From contig CAMURE010000017.1 of NCBI GenBank assembly GCA_947097375.1, forward strand, positions 1-10,660: DNA of 10,660 nt. Reading direction: 5' to 3'. The notes under the pieces are model-generated. The model was not told where the DNA came from. It saw nothing but the letters and a program-made list of their open reading frames with translations, and made no database searches. Within the stretch, counting starts at the first letter, position 1. Each line of letters opens with the position of its first letter. Positions 1 to 6,238 of this stretch are shown here, piece by piece. Position numbers and translations under genes: made by a program. This DNA comes from an uncultured Candidatus Saccharibacteria bacterium. Its GTDB lineage: Bacteria; Patescibacteria; Saccharimonadia; Saccharimonadales; Nanosynbacteraceae.

Positions 1-40
1 CGAGTAATTTTGATTCTCGTCCTGAGTGCCAGATTTTCAT
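1..40 (-). CDS. Possible 5' end of a gene leaving the window
   Basis: An ATG at 38-40 (minus strand) opens a frame that stays open to the window edge (13 codons, beginning MKIWHSGRES). It is preceded by a weak Shine-Dalgarno-like TAGGA three bases upstream and by AT-rich sequence with a TATAAC box at about 50-55. Thirteen codons are far too few to recognise a family. The start context and its place downstream of a likely promoter at 110-118 are the only support. It could be chance. Confidence 0.3.
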   Translation of the reverse strand, partial: MKIWHSGRESKLL

Positions 41-76
41 AATTCCTACAGTGTTATATCTTTTTTATAGTTTTTC

Positions 77-103
77 TTAAATCCTAGCCAGCAGCGGTGT
101 CAT
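77..103 (-). CDS. Leaderless 8-codon minicistron (possible leader peptide)
   Basis: The minus strand reads TATAAT, six bases, then ATG and eight sense codons (MTPLLARI) ending in TAA. The -10-to-ATG spacing is the same as at five protein genes in this window, so a transcript would begin at or next to this ATG. The stop lies 36 bases before the ATG at 38-40, so the minicistron could be a leader peptide or regulatory upstream ORF for that gene. The peptide has no obvious attenuator signature such as a run of one amino acid. A chance ATG at the transcription start is a real alternative. Confidence 0.35.
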   Translation of the reverse strand: MTPLLARI

Positions 104-109
104 AGTAGA

Positions 110-118
110 ATTATAGCA
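110..118 (-). promoter_or_regulatory. Extended -10 promoter facing left
   Basis: The minus strand carries TGC-TATAAT, a consensus -10 (110-115) with the TGn extension (116-118). No good -35 is seen at 17 bases (CAAAAC at 133-138), which is tolerable for an extended -10. Transcription would start near 103, at the ATG of the 8-codon minicistron. Confidence 0.5.
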
Positions 119-139
119 CAGCCTATAAAGCTGTTTTGC

Positions 140-151
140 TAGGCATGCCTA
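140..151. repeat. 12-bp perfect palindrome TAGGCATGCCTA
   Basis: This is a perfect 12-base palindrome lying directly upstream of the -35 position of the leftward promoter at 110-118. That location suits an operator for a dimeric regulator. No binding protein can be named from sequence, and a 12-mer palindrome can occur by chance. Confidence 0.3.
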
Positions 152-186
152 CCAAACTACAATAAAATCTTTAGATTGGGCAAACC

Positions 187-501
187 TTAAACGGCCATCA
201 CCTGCGCTTCCGGCCAAATGCGCTGAACCAGCCATTTGCCACGTGTGGTTAGTCGCACCCAAGCGTCGCCATAGGTCTGGTCGATCGCCATCAAACCTTT
301 GCGCCGCAAGTCCGCCAGCCAATCGTCCAGTTCATCTGCATCACCGTCACTGGCCTGTGGATTTTACAACCAGTCGTCATATGGCTGCTCATCCAACTGC
401 TCGGGACAACCAGCACACTCGGCTTAAGCATGGCAAAATTAGCCGCCACCAGCATCAGTCTGATATGGAATTTCGTATGGTACCGGATCATATTTCGAGG
501 A
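187..501 (-). pseudogene. Degraded protein-coding gene with three in-frame TAA codons
   Basis: One minus-strand frame reads like protein from about 501 down to a TAA at 187-189 but is broken by TAA at 439-441, 424-426 and 364-366. Pieces include YDPVPYEIPYQTDAGGG, AECAGCPEQLDEQPYDDWL (with a CxxC) and, in the last 58 codons, DELDDWLADLRRKGLMAID and LTTRGKWLVQRIWPEA. The last piece has the feel of a winged-helix or small cytoplasmic domain rich in Asp, Trp and Arg, with codon use like the neighbouring genes. Each stop could derive from a Gln CAA by a single C-to-T change. No start codon with a promoter or SD is evident, and the frame abuts the tRNA terminator, so the 5' end may be lost. I do not recognise the family. 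The alternative is that only a short 3' ORF, or nothing, is expressed. Confidence 0.45.
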
Positions 502-507
502 ACAAAG

Positions 508-535
508 AAAAAACACCTCCGTAGAAGTGTCTTTT
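508..535 (-). terminator. Rho-independent terminator of tRNA-Asn
   Basis: On the minus strand ACACTTC-TACG-GAGGTGT forms a seven-pair stem (one G-U) capped by TACG closed by C-G, the stable UNCG tetraloop type. It is followed by TTTTTT and preceded by AAAAG. It starts two bases after the tRNA CCA end. The flanking A-run means the hairpin could also stop plus-strand transcripts. Confidence 0.85.
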
Positions 536-537
536 CT

Positions 538-612
538 TGGCTCCGGGGGCGGGGTTCGAACCCGCGGCCTATTGGTTAACAGCCAACCGCTCTACCGCTG
601 AGCTACCCCGGA
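538..612 (-). tRNA. tRNA-Asn (anticodon GUU)
   Basis: The full cloverleaf can be drawn. The acceptor stem is TCCGGGG/CCCCGGA. The D arm is GCTC...GAGC. The anticodon stem is GTTGG/CCAAT (one G-U) around loop CTGTTAA, with anticodon GTT. The T arm is GCGGG-TTCGAAC-CCCGC. The discriminator base is G and the 3' CCA is genome-encoded. It has its own promoter just upstream (624-652) and terminator just downstream (508-535), so it is probably a monocistronic unit, although read-through from the LexA-like gene is possible. Confidence 0.97.
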
Positions 613-623
613 ATACGTGTCGT

Positions 624-652
624 ATTATAGCGAGTTTTCAATCAGTTGTAAA
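624..652 (-). promoter_or_regulatory. Promoter of tRNA-Asn
   Basis: The minus strand has TTTACA (647-652, five of six bases matching TTGACA), a 17-base spacer, and a perfect TATAAT (624-629). The tRNA 5' end follows 11 bases after the -10, giving a very short 5' leader. The -35 lies immediately after the stop codon of the LexA-like gene. Confidence 0.8.
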
Positions 653-653
653 G

Positions 654-986
654 TTACCGGCGGACAATTTCCAGGGCTTTTTTCAAAACCTCCGCTTCCG
701 AGCGCGATTTCTCATCATCCGCCACTTCCCGCTGCTTAATCTCCTTCGCCAAGTTTTGCCACCAAGCCTCTTTTTCCGCCTGGCATAACACCAATGACCG
801 CACCTCGCCGTCGCGCTTATCTAACATCCCGGCCGCCACCAAATTATCGACATGCTTCGCCACCGTTGAGACCGACTTATACCCCAGCGCCCGCATAATT
901 TCCCGTAGCGTCGGACTGTAGCCATTGCCCTTGATAAATCCATCGATAAAATCCAGTAGTATTTTTTGCTTTTTTGTTGGCTGCAT
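654..986 (-). CDS. LexA-like HTH protein without protease domain
   Basis: This 110-residue protein has the N-terminal winged-helix domain of LexA at residues 4-66. It shows the typical pattern KKQKILLDFIDGFIKGNGYSP, then LREIMRALGYKS, STVAKHVDNLVAAGML and a wing with EVRSL. Full-length LexA is about 200 residues and carries an S24 self-cleaving domain with a Ser-Lys dyad. Here only a charged, probably helical tail (70-110) follows, so RecA-stimulated self-cleavage is not possible. It is probably a cytoplasmic transcription regulator with its own inducing mechanism, and its targets are unknown. The ATG at 984-986 is exactly six bases after TATACT with no SD, so translation is probably leaderless. 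It is divergent from the glycan operon and shares its promoter region, so it may regulate that operon or itself (inference). Confidence 0.85.
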   Translation of the reverse strand: MQPTKKQKILLDFIDGFIKGNGYSPTLREIMRALGYKSVSTVAKHVDNLVAAGMLDKRDGEVRSLVLCQAEKEAWWQNLAKEIKQREVADDEKSRSEAEVLKKALEIVRR

Positions 987-989
987 GCT

Positions 990-1028
990 TTTAGTATAAC
1001 CTGCCCGAGTTATTTGCGCTATACTAAA
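990..1028. promoter_or_regulatory. Symmetric divergent promoter region
   Basis: TTTAGTATA (990-998) and TATACTAAA (1020-1028) form a nine-base inverted repeat separated by 21 bases. Each arm contains a -10 box TATACT, one pointing left (993-998, six bases before ATG of the LexA-like gene) and one pointing right (1020-1025, six bases before GTG at 1032). Each promoter's -35 zone falls on or beside the other promoter's -10, and neither has a recognisable -35. The two promoters would compete, and the repeat could also be an operator for a dimeric regulator such as the LexA-like protein. Confidence 0.65.
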
Positions 1029-1031
1029 GAG

Positions 1032-2519
1032 GTGAAGCGAGTATCATCGACGATGTATGTGTGGCTACTGGCCGTTGTGCTGTTTGGCAGCGCACTGTCA
1101 CTGCAGCCGAGTATCAGCCTGGCGATGCTCGATTTTCCGTCGTTTCGCATCGGACTATATCAAGCGGCGGTGATCGGCGTGGTTGGCTGCGGCCTGGGTA
1201 TAGTGGTGCGCCAGCGACTGTGGCCTCGGGGGCGATGGTGGTGGCTCAGCATTAGCATGCTGGCTGTCACTAGTATCGTTGGGCTGTTATTATCCTATGT
1301 CCGAGCGCGTACCGCATTATATACGGCATCGCTCTTGCTGCTGCTACTGACCGCGGCGTGTGCCGCCCTGATGTACCGGGCATTATCGACGAGTGATCGG
1401 CGCCGTCTCATGACAATTGGCCTGTGGAGCGGCATTGTATTCGGTGTGTTAGCGGTACTGCAGCTGATCATCGCCCACATTGAGCCAACAGCGTTCGGTA
1501 CGCTCTGCTCGGGCTGTCACGCCGGCGTGTTTGGTTTTGTCAGGATCAATCTATTTGCCGCTGAGCCGCAATTTTTGGCAAGCAGCTTATTACCAGCCCT
1601 GTTCGTTGGACTGTGCTGGCGAGAACGGCGACGATTGGCCGGCTGGAGCGTTTTTGGTAGCAGCGTGGCGATCAGCCTCACCTTTTCGCGCGGTGCGTTT
1701 ATCGCGGTAATTGGCACAGGTATCGTGTATGGTATCGTCCGCTGCTGGCAGCGACACAGGAAAAGAGAGGATGTCACTGACACGGTGCAGACATCTCATC
1801 GTGACACGTGGCGTCAACTCGGCATCATCATAGCCGGGTTTGTGGTTGGATGTGCCATGCTGCTGGCATCGGCGGTAGTTCGCTATCACGACACGCCGCA
1901 CATTGCCTATAATACTGCAGTGAGCATGCTTGACCAGCTGTCGCTCGGCCGCATAAAATTACCGCAAAAAAACACCCTCCCGACGCCGGGTAGCCCACCC
2001 TCACCGCAAATACCGCCAACCAGCGAGACTACAGCACCAGAGGCACCACCCGCCGCCCAACCAAACCAGCCCGCACCACCAGCTAATTTCCAGCCATCGG
2101 GTTTTGTTGCCGCCTCAGCCGATGACCGACTTAACGCCGCTCGACTGGCGCTCCAAGCCTGGGCAGCAAGTCCACGCACGATACTCTTTGGCACTGGACT
2201 TGGCAACCTCGGCAGTTTTATCCAACATCAGCTGCACCAACCAGTGTCGACCGATCACACGGTGTACATTTTCTACGTTTTGCTGCTGAGCAATATCGGT
2301 GTTGTCGGTATACTACCACTACTAGTGCTGCTCGCCATCGCACTATGGCGCAGTGTCCGATGCTCGTCAAAGCCATGGGGGCAACTTATCTTGCTCCTCA
2401 CAACAGCCATCGCCATCCACTTCTGGTTCTTTGGTAGTCTGATCAATTCGGTGCATTGTTTTGCATGGATCGGCATTTTCTTGTATAATCACCCCAAAGG
2501 TCATGAGGAAGAATTCTGA
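1032..2519 (+). CDS. O-antigen polymerase/ligase-type membrane protein (Wzy/WaaL-like)
   Basis: This 495-residue polytopic membrane protein probably polymerises or transfers lipid-linked glycan at the outer face of the membrane. About ten to twelve hydrophobic segments are visible (roughly residues 9-28, 40-60, 70-90, 97-117, 126-149, 178-195, 205-237, 262-283, 409-438, 450-486). Family-like features are FGFVRINLFAAEPQFLA (167-183) and, after the large external loop, a Wzy_C-like stretch with W377, LFGTGLGNLGSF (385-396), H409 and NIGVVGILPLLV. The loop contains an unusual Pro/Ala-rich linker (315-356) and a CSGCH motif (159-163). The start is taken as GTG 1032, six bases after the -10 box and in frame; an ATG at 1053 is the alternative, and no SD supports either. 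Polymerase versus ligase cannot be decided from sequence. The 3' end overlaps the next gene by 17 bases. Confidence 0.78.
   Translation: MKRVSSTMYVWLLAVVLFGSALSLQPSISLAMLDFPSFRIGLYQAAVIGVVGCGLGIVVRQRLWPRGRWWWLSISMLAVTSIVGLLLSYVRARTALYTASLLLLLLTAACAALMYRALSTSDRRRLMTIGLWSGIVFGVLAVLQLIIAHIEPTAFGTLCSGCHAGVFGFVRINLFAAEPQFLASSLLPALFVGLCWRERRRLAGWSVFGSSVAISLTFSRGAFIAVIGTGIVYGIVRCWQRHRKREDVTDTVQTSHRDTWRQLGIIIAGFVVGCAMLLASAVVRYHDTPHIAYNTAVSMLDQLSLGRIKLPQKNTLPTPGSPPSPQIPPTSETTAPEAPPAAQPNQPAPPANFQPSGFVAASADDRLNAARLALQAWAASPRTILFGTGLGNLGSFIQHQLHQPVSTDHTVYIFYVLLLSNIGVVGILPLLVLLAIALWRSVRCSSKPWGQLILLLTTAIAIHFWFFGSLINSVHCFAWIGIFLYNHPKGHEEEF
2461..2489 (+). promoter_or_regulatory. Possible internal promoter before the sugar transferase gene
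   Basis: A perfect TATAAT (2484-2489) lies inside the end of the polymerase gene, with a weak -35 TTGCAT (2461-2466) at a 17-base spacing. Transcription would start near 2496, leaving only about seven untranslated bases (with AAAGG) before the ATG at 2503. The evidence is moderate because the box also encodes part of the upstream protein. Confidence 0.4.
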
Positions 2520-3927
2520 TTTTTATTTCAAGTTGGTGTTGATCGGGCTAGACGTACTGGCGCTAGTTGGCGCATTCACAGCCGCATACATCATGCGCGT
2601 ATCACTCGATACCCGACCCTTCCACGTACAAATCGGAGCGCTGGAGTTTATCACGTCGATTATGCTGATGCTGCCACTGTGGGTTATCTTGTTCTCATTT
2701 TTTGGGCTATATGACCGTGAACACTACGTTCATCCACTGCGGGAGTTTTGGCGACTTGGTATGGCGGCAGTTTGTGGCATCATGATGATGATTTCCTTTA
2801 GCTTCTTTAGTAATACACCGCTCTTTCCGGCTAAGATGGTGGTAATTTACGCACTGATCATCAGCTTTGTCATCTTGCTCATTCTGCGCAGCGCTGCCAA
2901 TATCGTCCGACTGCATCTGCTGCGCAAAAACATCGGTATCAAGCGCGTGGCGCTGGTCGGCAACGCCGAATCGACGCGGACGCTGGCCGAGTTTATCAGC
3001 GCCCACCCGTCAACCGGCTTTCATCTCAGTGCTATCGTATCCAAAGACGAACTCATCCCGCCACGACTCAAGGGTTTGCGGCGCTCGACACTGGCATCGG
3101 CGCTGACTCGTGATAAGATTGACGCCATTATCCAAACCGACACCGCCCGCAGCGAAGCACACTATAACTTAGCGGAGCAGCATTACCTTGATTTTTATCA
3201 AGCGCCAGCCCTCGACGGCCTGATGACGGCGCGCCATACGGTCGAGATTATCAATTCCGTGCCGCTAGCATACATTCACCCAACACCGCTGGCCACCGGC
3301 TATGGACGCGTGGTCAAACGACTGATGGATCTCATCGGTGCAACCATTGGTATCATCATTACCTCGCCGATTATGCTGCTAGTGGCAATCGCTGTTAAGC
3401 TCGGCGACCCACGTGGCCCCGTGCTGATGCATGGGCAACAGCGGCGACGTTTAACCCAGTTTAATCGCCCATTCAAGGTGTATAAATTTCGCTCGCACTA
3501 CGCCAAGTTTGACGGCAAGACTGACGAGGAGGTGTTCACCATGATTGGCAAACCAGAGCTGATCGACGAGTATCGCCAGAATGGTGACAAGCTCGATCAT
3601 GACTTTCGCGTCACGCCGGTCGGTCGTTTCATTCGCCGGTTTAGTCTCGACGAACTGCCGCAATTATTTAATGTTATCAAGGGTGATATCAGCCTCGTTG
3701 GGCCGCGGGCGCTGGTGCCGCACGAGCTGAGTAATTACGAGAAAAAGCACACGCTGCTGACGGTCAAATCTGGCCTGACTGGCCTAGCAGTTGTATCGGG
3801 GCGGCGTAGCATCGGCTTTGAAGAGCGGCGGCGGCTGGATCTTTATTATGTACAAAACTGGAGTTTATGGCTGGATATCACCATTCTTCTCAAGACCTGC
3901 CTGGTCATCTTTAAGAAGGAGTCGTGA
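2503..3927 (+). CDS. Undecaprenyl-phosphate sugar phosphotransferase (WbaP/WcaJ-type)
   Basis: This 474-residue membrane enzyme transfers a hexose-1-phosphate from a nucleotide sugar to undecaprenyl phosphate, the first step of glycan assembly. N-terminal membrane segments sit near residues 9-31, 48-70, 85-102 and 110-128. A Rossmann-like CoA_binding_3 domain follows ([10 protein letters not shown] at 148-157). The C-terminal sugar-transferase domain starts with KRLMDLIGA (272-280), a reentrant hydrophobic segment, KVYKFRS (325-331), the catalytic-type SLDELPQL (381-388, Asp-Glu dyad) and LVGPR (398-402), and it ends in [18 protein letters not shown]. Several usually conserved positions differ: GPRA instead of GPRP, SGLTG instead of PGLTG, AVVSGR instead of WQVSGR. 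The start is ATG 2503; the upstream TTG at 2461 lies within the preceding gene and adds no family-like sequence. The sugar used cannot be predicted. Confidence 0.9.
   Translation: MRKNSDFYFKLVLIGLDVLALVGAFTAAYIMRVSLDTRPFHVQIGALEFITSIMLMLPLWVILFSFFGLYDREHYVHPLREFWRLGMAAVCGIMMMISFSFFSNTPLFPAKMVVIYALIISFVILLILRSAANIVRLHLLRKNIGIKRVALVGNAESTRTLAEFISAHPSTGFHLSAIVSKDELIPPRLKGLRRSTLASALTRDKIDAIIQTDTARSEAHYNLAEQHYLDFYQAPALDGLMTARHTVEIINSVPLAYIHPTPLATGYGRVVKRLMDLIGATIGIIITSPIMLLVAIAVKLGDPRGPVLMHGQQRRRLTQFNRPFKVYKFRSHYAKFDGKTDEEVFTMIGKPELIDEYRQNGDKLDHDFRVTPVGRFIRRFSLDELPQLFNVIKGDISLVGPRALVPHELSNYEKKHTLLTVKSGLTGLAVVSGRRSIGFEERRRLDLYYVQNWSLWLDITILLKTCLVIFKKES
3916..3921 (+). promoter_or_regulatory. Shine-Dalgarno AAGGAG deciding the start at 3927
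   Basis: AAGGAG lies five bases before ATG 3927 and two before GTG 3924, which favours the ATG. It is inside the last codons of the sugar transferase gene and supports coupled translation within the operon. Confidence 0.75.
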
Positions 3928-5072
3928 TGCGCACCCAGCCGACCATCGCGATCGTTCATGACTGGCTGTATGGTGGCGGTGCCGAGCAAGTTGTCCTGGC
4001 GCTACACCAGCTCTATCCTGATGCTCCGATTTATACCTCGTACTGCTCCCGAACGTGGCGGAAAAAACTTGATAACAAGGTGATAACTGGCTATTTGCAG
4101 CGTTGGCCATTTGCCCAGCTCAGGCGACTACTGCCAGTGCTCAGGCAGCGGTGGTTTGCGCGGCTGGATCTCGGGCAATTTGATATTATTATTTCTAGCT
4201 CTGGTAACGGCGAGGCCAAGTTTATCCGAACCACCCGCCCCGATCAACGACATATCTGTTATTGTCATACGCCGACGCATTTTTATTGGCGGCACTATCA
4301 GGAATACCTGCGTCGACCGAGCTTTCGACCGCGGTGGCTGGCGCGACTGGGCCTATGCCTGCTGGTCCGGCCCCTCAGGCGGCGTGACTATCAGGCGGCG
4401 CAGCGGGTTGATGTCTTTTTAGCCAATTCCACCGCCATTCAGGCTGATATCAAGCAATTCTATGACCGAGACAGCATCGTCGTCTTTCCACCGGTGCAAA
4501 CAACCAGCTTTATGGCACTCGCAAAAACCCGACCGCGCTCCGTGACGCTACCCACCCGACCGCGCTGCGTGGTGTGGGGGCGCCTGGTGCCGATGAAGCG
4601 GCTGGATTTGGTGATTCGGGCCTGTCAGCAGCTTGGTTGGCCGCTGGACATCATGGGCGATGGGCCTGATCGCGAGCAGCTGGAGAGGCTGGCGAGCGAA
4701 TCGACGCGCTTTCTTGGCTACGTCAGTGACGAGGCCCGGGCTGCCGCCATCCAACAAGCCGACCTATTCATCTTTACCGCCCACGAAGATTTTGGCGTCG
4801 CACCAGTTGAAGCCTTGGCTGCTGGGCTGCCAGTGGTAGCATATCAAGCTGGTGGTGCACTGGACTATATCAACCCTGGTAAGAACGGCTGGTTTTTCGC
4901 TGAACAAACCGTTGAGAGCTTGGTAGCAACGCTACAGACACTGCCTGGTCAACAGATCTCGCCGCGGGCCATCGCCGCCTCTGCTAAACCATTTGCCGAA
5001 CCTGCCTTTACGACTGCCATAAAGAAAATTGTAACCAACGAAAGGAGGGGCGCTCATGCGCATCGCCATTGA
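3927..5072 (+). CDS. GT4 family glycosyltransferase (WbaZ-like, probably mannosyltransferase)
   Basis: This 381-residue cytoplasmic GT-B enzyme probably adds a sugar to the lipid-linked acceptor. HDWLYGGGAEQV (11-22) is the typical N-terminal GT4 motif with the donor-phosphate glycine loop. CYCHTPTHFYW (111-121) is characteristic of the WbaZ-type mannosyltransferase group. GRLVPMKRLDL (218-228), GDGPDRE (244-250) and the E-x7-E motif HEDFGVAPVEAL (Glu277, Glu285) form the C-terminal nucleotide-sugar site. The start is ATG 3927, which overlaps the preceding TGA by one base (TGATG) and follows the SD AAGGAG (3916-3921) by five bases; a GTG at 3924 is too close to that SD. The mannose assignment rests on family resemblance and on manC downstream. 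Confidence 0.88.
   Translation: MRTQPTIAIVHDWLYGGGAEQVVLALHQLYPDAPIYTSYCSRTWRKKLDNKVITGYLQRWPFAQLRRLLPVLRQRWFARLDLGQFDIIISSSGNGEAKFIRTTRPDQRHICYCHTPTHFYWRHYQEYLRRPSFRPRWLARLGLCLLVRPLRRRDYQAAQRVDVFLANSTAIQADIKQFYDRDSIVVFPPVQTTSFMALAKTRPRSVTLPTRPRCVVWGRLVPMKRLDLVIRACQQLGWPLDIMGDGPDREQLERLASESTRFLGYVSDEARAAAIQQADLFIFTAHEDFGVAPVEALAAGLPVVAYQAGGALDYINPGKNGWFFAEQTVESLVATLQTLPGQQISPRAIAASAKPFAEPAFTTAIKKIVTNERRGAHAHRH
5041..5048 (+). promoter_or_regulatory. Strong Shine-Dalgarno AAAGGAGG before 5056
   Basis: AAAGGAGG is followed by seven bases and ATG 5056. It is the best ribosome binding site in the window and lies inside the upstream glycosyltransferase gene. It shows that this genome uses SD initiation for internal operon genes, in contrast to the leaderless-looking first genes. 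Confidence 0.8.
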
Positions 5073-6162
5073 TGCTCGGACGCTACGGACGAGCACCGGC
5101 CGTTACGTCGAACGGCTGATTCACTATCTACAAAAAATTGATAACAGGAATGACTATATTATCTTACTCAAGCCAAAGGACATGGACGGCTGGCAGGCCG
5201 ACAACCCACGCTTTCAGAAAGTCGCCTGTCCATTTGCTGAATTTTCGTTTGCCGAGCAACGAGGTTTTAAGAAACAGCTGGAGGAGCTGCGCCCAGATCT
5301 CGTGCATTTTGCAATGGTTCAGCAGCCCGTGTGGTACCGGGCCAGCCCGGTCGTCACCACCATGCAAGACCTGACCACCGTTCGGTTCAACAACCCCGAC
5401 AAGAACCCGGTGGTCTTTTGGGTGAAGCAGCAAATTTATAAATGGGTCAACAAAAAAGTTGCTAGAAAGTCGGCTCATATCATCACCATCTCTGACTTTG
5501 TCAAGCGTGACTTGGTGGACTTTACCGGGGTCAGTCCAGACAAGATTACCGTGACACTTGAATCCGCTGACGAGCTACCAAAGGGCAATGATCCGGTCAA
5601 AGAGCTGGTTGGCAAAAAGTTCATCATGTATATCGGCCGGCCGACGCCGCATAAAAATTTGCGGCGACTAATTGACGCATTTGAATTATTGCAACAAAAA
5701 CACCCCGAGCTGATACTGGCGCTGGCTGGCAAGAGGGATGGCAACTACGCTCGCCATGAGGCATATGTTACTGAACGCGGCATGACAAATGTCGTTTTCA
5801 CTGGTTTTGTGTCGGACGAGCAACTACGCTGGATGTACGAGCATACAGCTGTGTATTGCTTCCCGTCACTAAGCGAGGGCTTTGGTCTACCAGGCCTTGA
5901 AGCCATGCTACACGGCGCACCGGTTGCCTCGAGCACCGCTACTTGCCTGCCAGAAACACATGGTGAGGCGGCTCACTACTTTGATCCGTATAGCGTTGAG
6001 GACATAGCGCGGGCAATTGACGAACTTCTGACTGACGAGAAACGACGCCGTGACCTCATCAAGAAGGGTAAACAGCACGTCAAAACCTTCTCGTGGCAGC
6101 GAATGGCCGAGCAGACGCTGGCGGTGTATGAGCAGTATGGCCGCAAAGAATCCAACTCATAG
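5056..6162 (+). CDS. GT4 family glycosyltransferase
   Basis: This 368-residue GT-B glycosyltransferase probably extends the lipid-linked glycan in the cytoplasm. The N-terminal motif is MRIAIDARTL...STGRYVERL (Gly15 in the phosphate loop region). HIITISDFVKRDL (141-153) is the inter-domain motif. The donor-binding half carries MYIGRPTPHKNLRRLI (191-206), ALAGKRDGN (212-220) and E-x7-E in SEGFGLPGLEAM (Glu274, Glu282). It overlaps the previous gene by 17 bases and has the strong SD at 5041-5048, so it is translated in the same operon. It resembles mannosyl- and rhamnosyl-type GT4 enzymes; donor and linkage are not predictable. It ends in TAG just before a 76-base convergent gap. Confidence 0.88.
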   Translation: MRIAIDARTLRTSTGRYVERLIHYLQKIDNRNDYIILLKPKDMDGWQADNPRFQKVACPFAEFSFAEQRGFKKQLEELRPDLVHFAMVQQPVWYRASPVVTTMQDLTTVRFNNPDKNPVVFWVKQQIYKWVNKKVARKSAHIITISDFVKRDLVDFTGVSPDKITVTLESADELPKGNDPVKELVGKKFIMYIGRPTPHKNLRRLIDAFELLQQKHPELILALAGKRDGNYARHEAYVTERGMTNVVFTGFVSDEQLRWMYEHTAVYCFPSLSEGFGLPGLEAMLHGAPVASSTATCLPETHGEAAHYFDPYSVEDIARAIDELLTDEKRRRDLIKKGKQHVKTFSWQRMAEQTLAVYEQYGRKESNS

Positions 6163-6238
6163 CGGATGATCCTGGCTTATCCACACTAGATACTTACATT
6201 TGTAATCATAGTCGTTAGGTCGTGGCTCGGCTGCTGGG
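6163..6238. other. Convergent intergenic gap without clear terminator
   Basis: These 76 bases separate the ends of the plus operon and of manC. I see only a small inverted repeat, TTACA-TT-TGTAA (6194-6205), without a T-run on either strand, and no strong stem. The two transcripts may therefore overlap at their 3' ends or be ended by Rho. Confidence 0.4.

Noticed and set aside
1..19. Short hairpin CGAG(T)AAT-TTTG-ATTCTCG
   Set aside because: The small, bulged stem without a T-run lies at the window edge and is not distinguishable from chance.
291..491. Minus-strand 66-codon ORF starting MIRYHTKF
   Set aside because: It is in a different frame from the protein-like sequence; that other frame looks far more like real protein and reaches a natural end at 187.
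187..501. UAA recoding to glutamine as an explanation of the three TAA codons
   Set aside because: TAA is the natural stop of the LexA-like and epimerase genes in this window, and no other gene contains in-frame TAA, so pseudogene decay is simpler.
243..524. Plus-strand ORF of 93 codons
   Set aside because: His/Arg/Pro-rich composition with no family pattern, running opposite to the protein-like degraded frame and into the terminator hairpin.
537..788. Plus-strand ORF of 83 codons beginning MAPGAGFEPAAYWL
   Set aside because: It is the antisense of tRNA-Asn; the GAGFEPA-type peptide is a well-known artefact of reading tRNA genes backwards, and the rest overlaps the LexA-like gene.
966..1031. 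Upstream extension of the polymerase gene to 966
   Set aside because: It would run through the divergent promoter and into the LexA-like gene; the 22 extra residues show no family pattern, and GTG 1032 has the right spacing to the -10 box.
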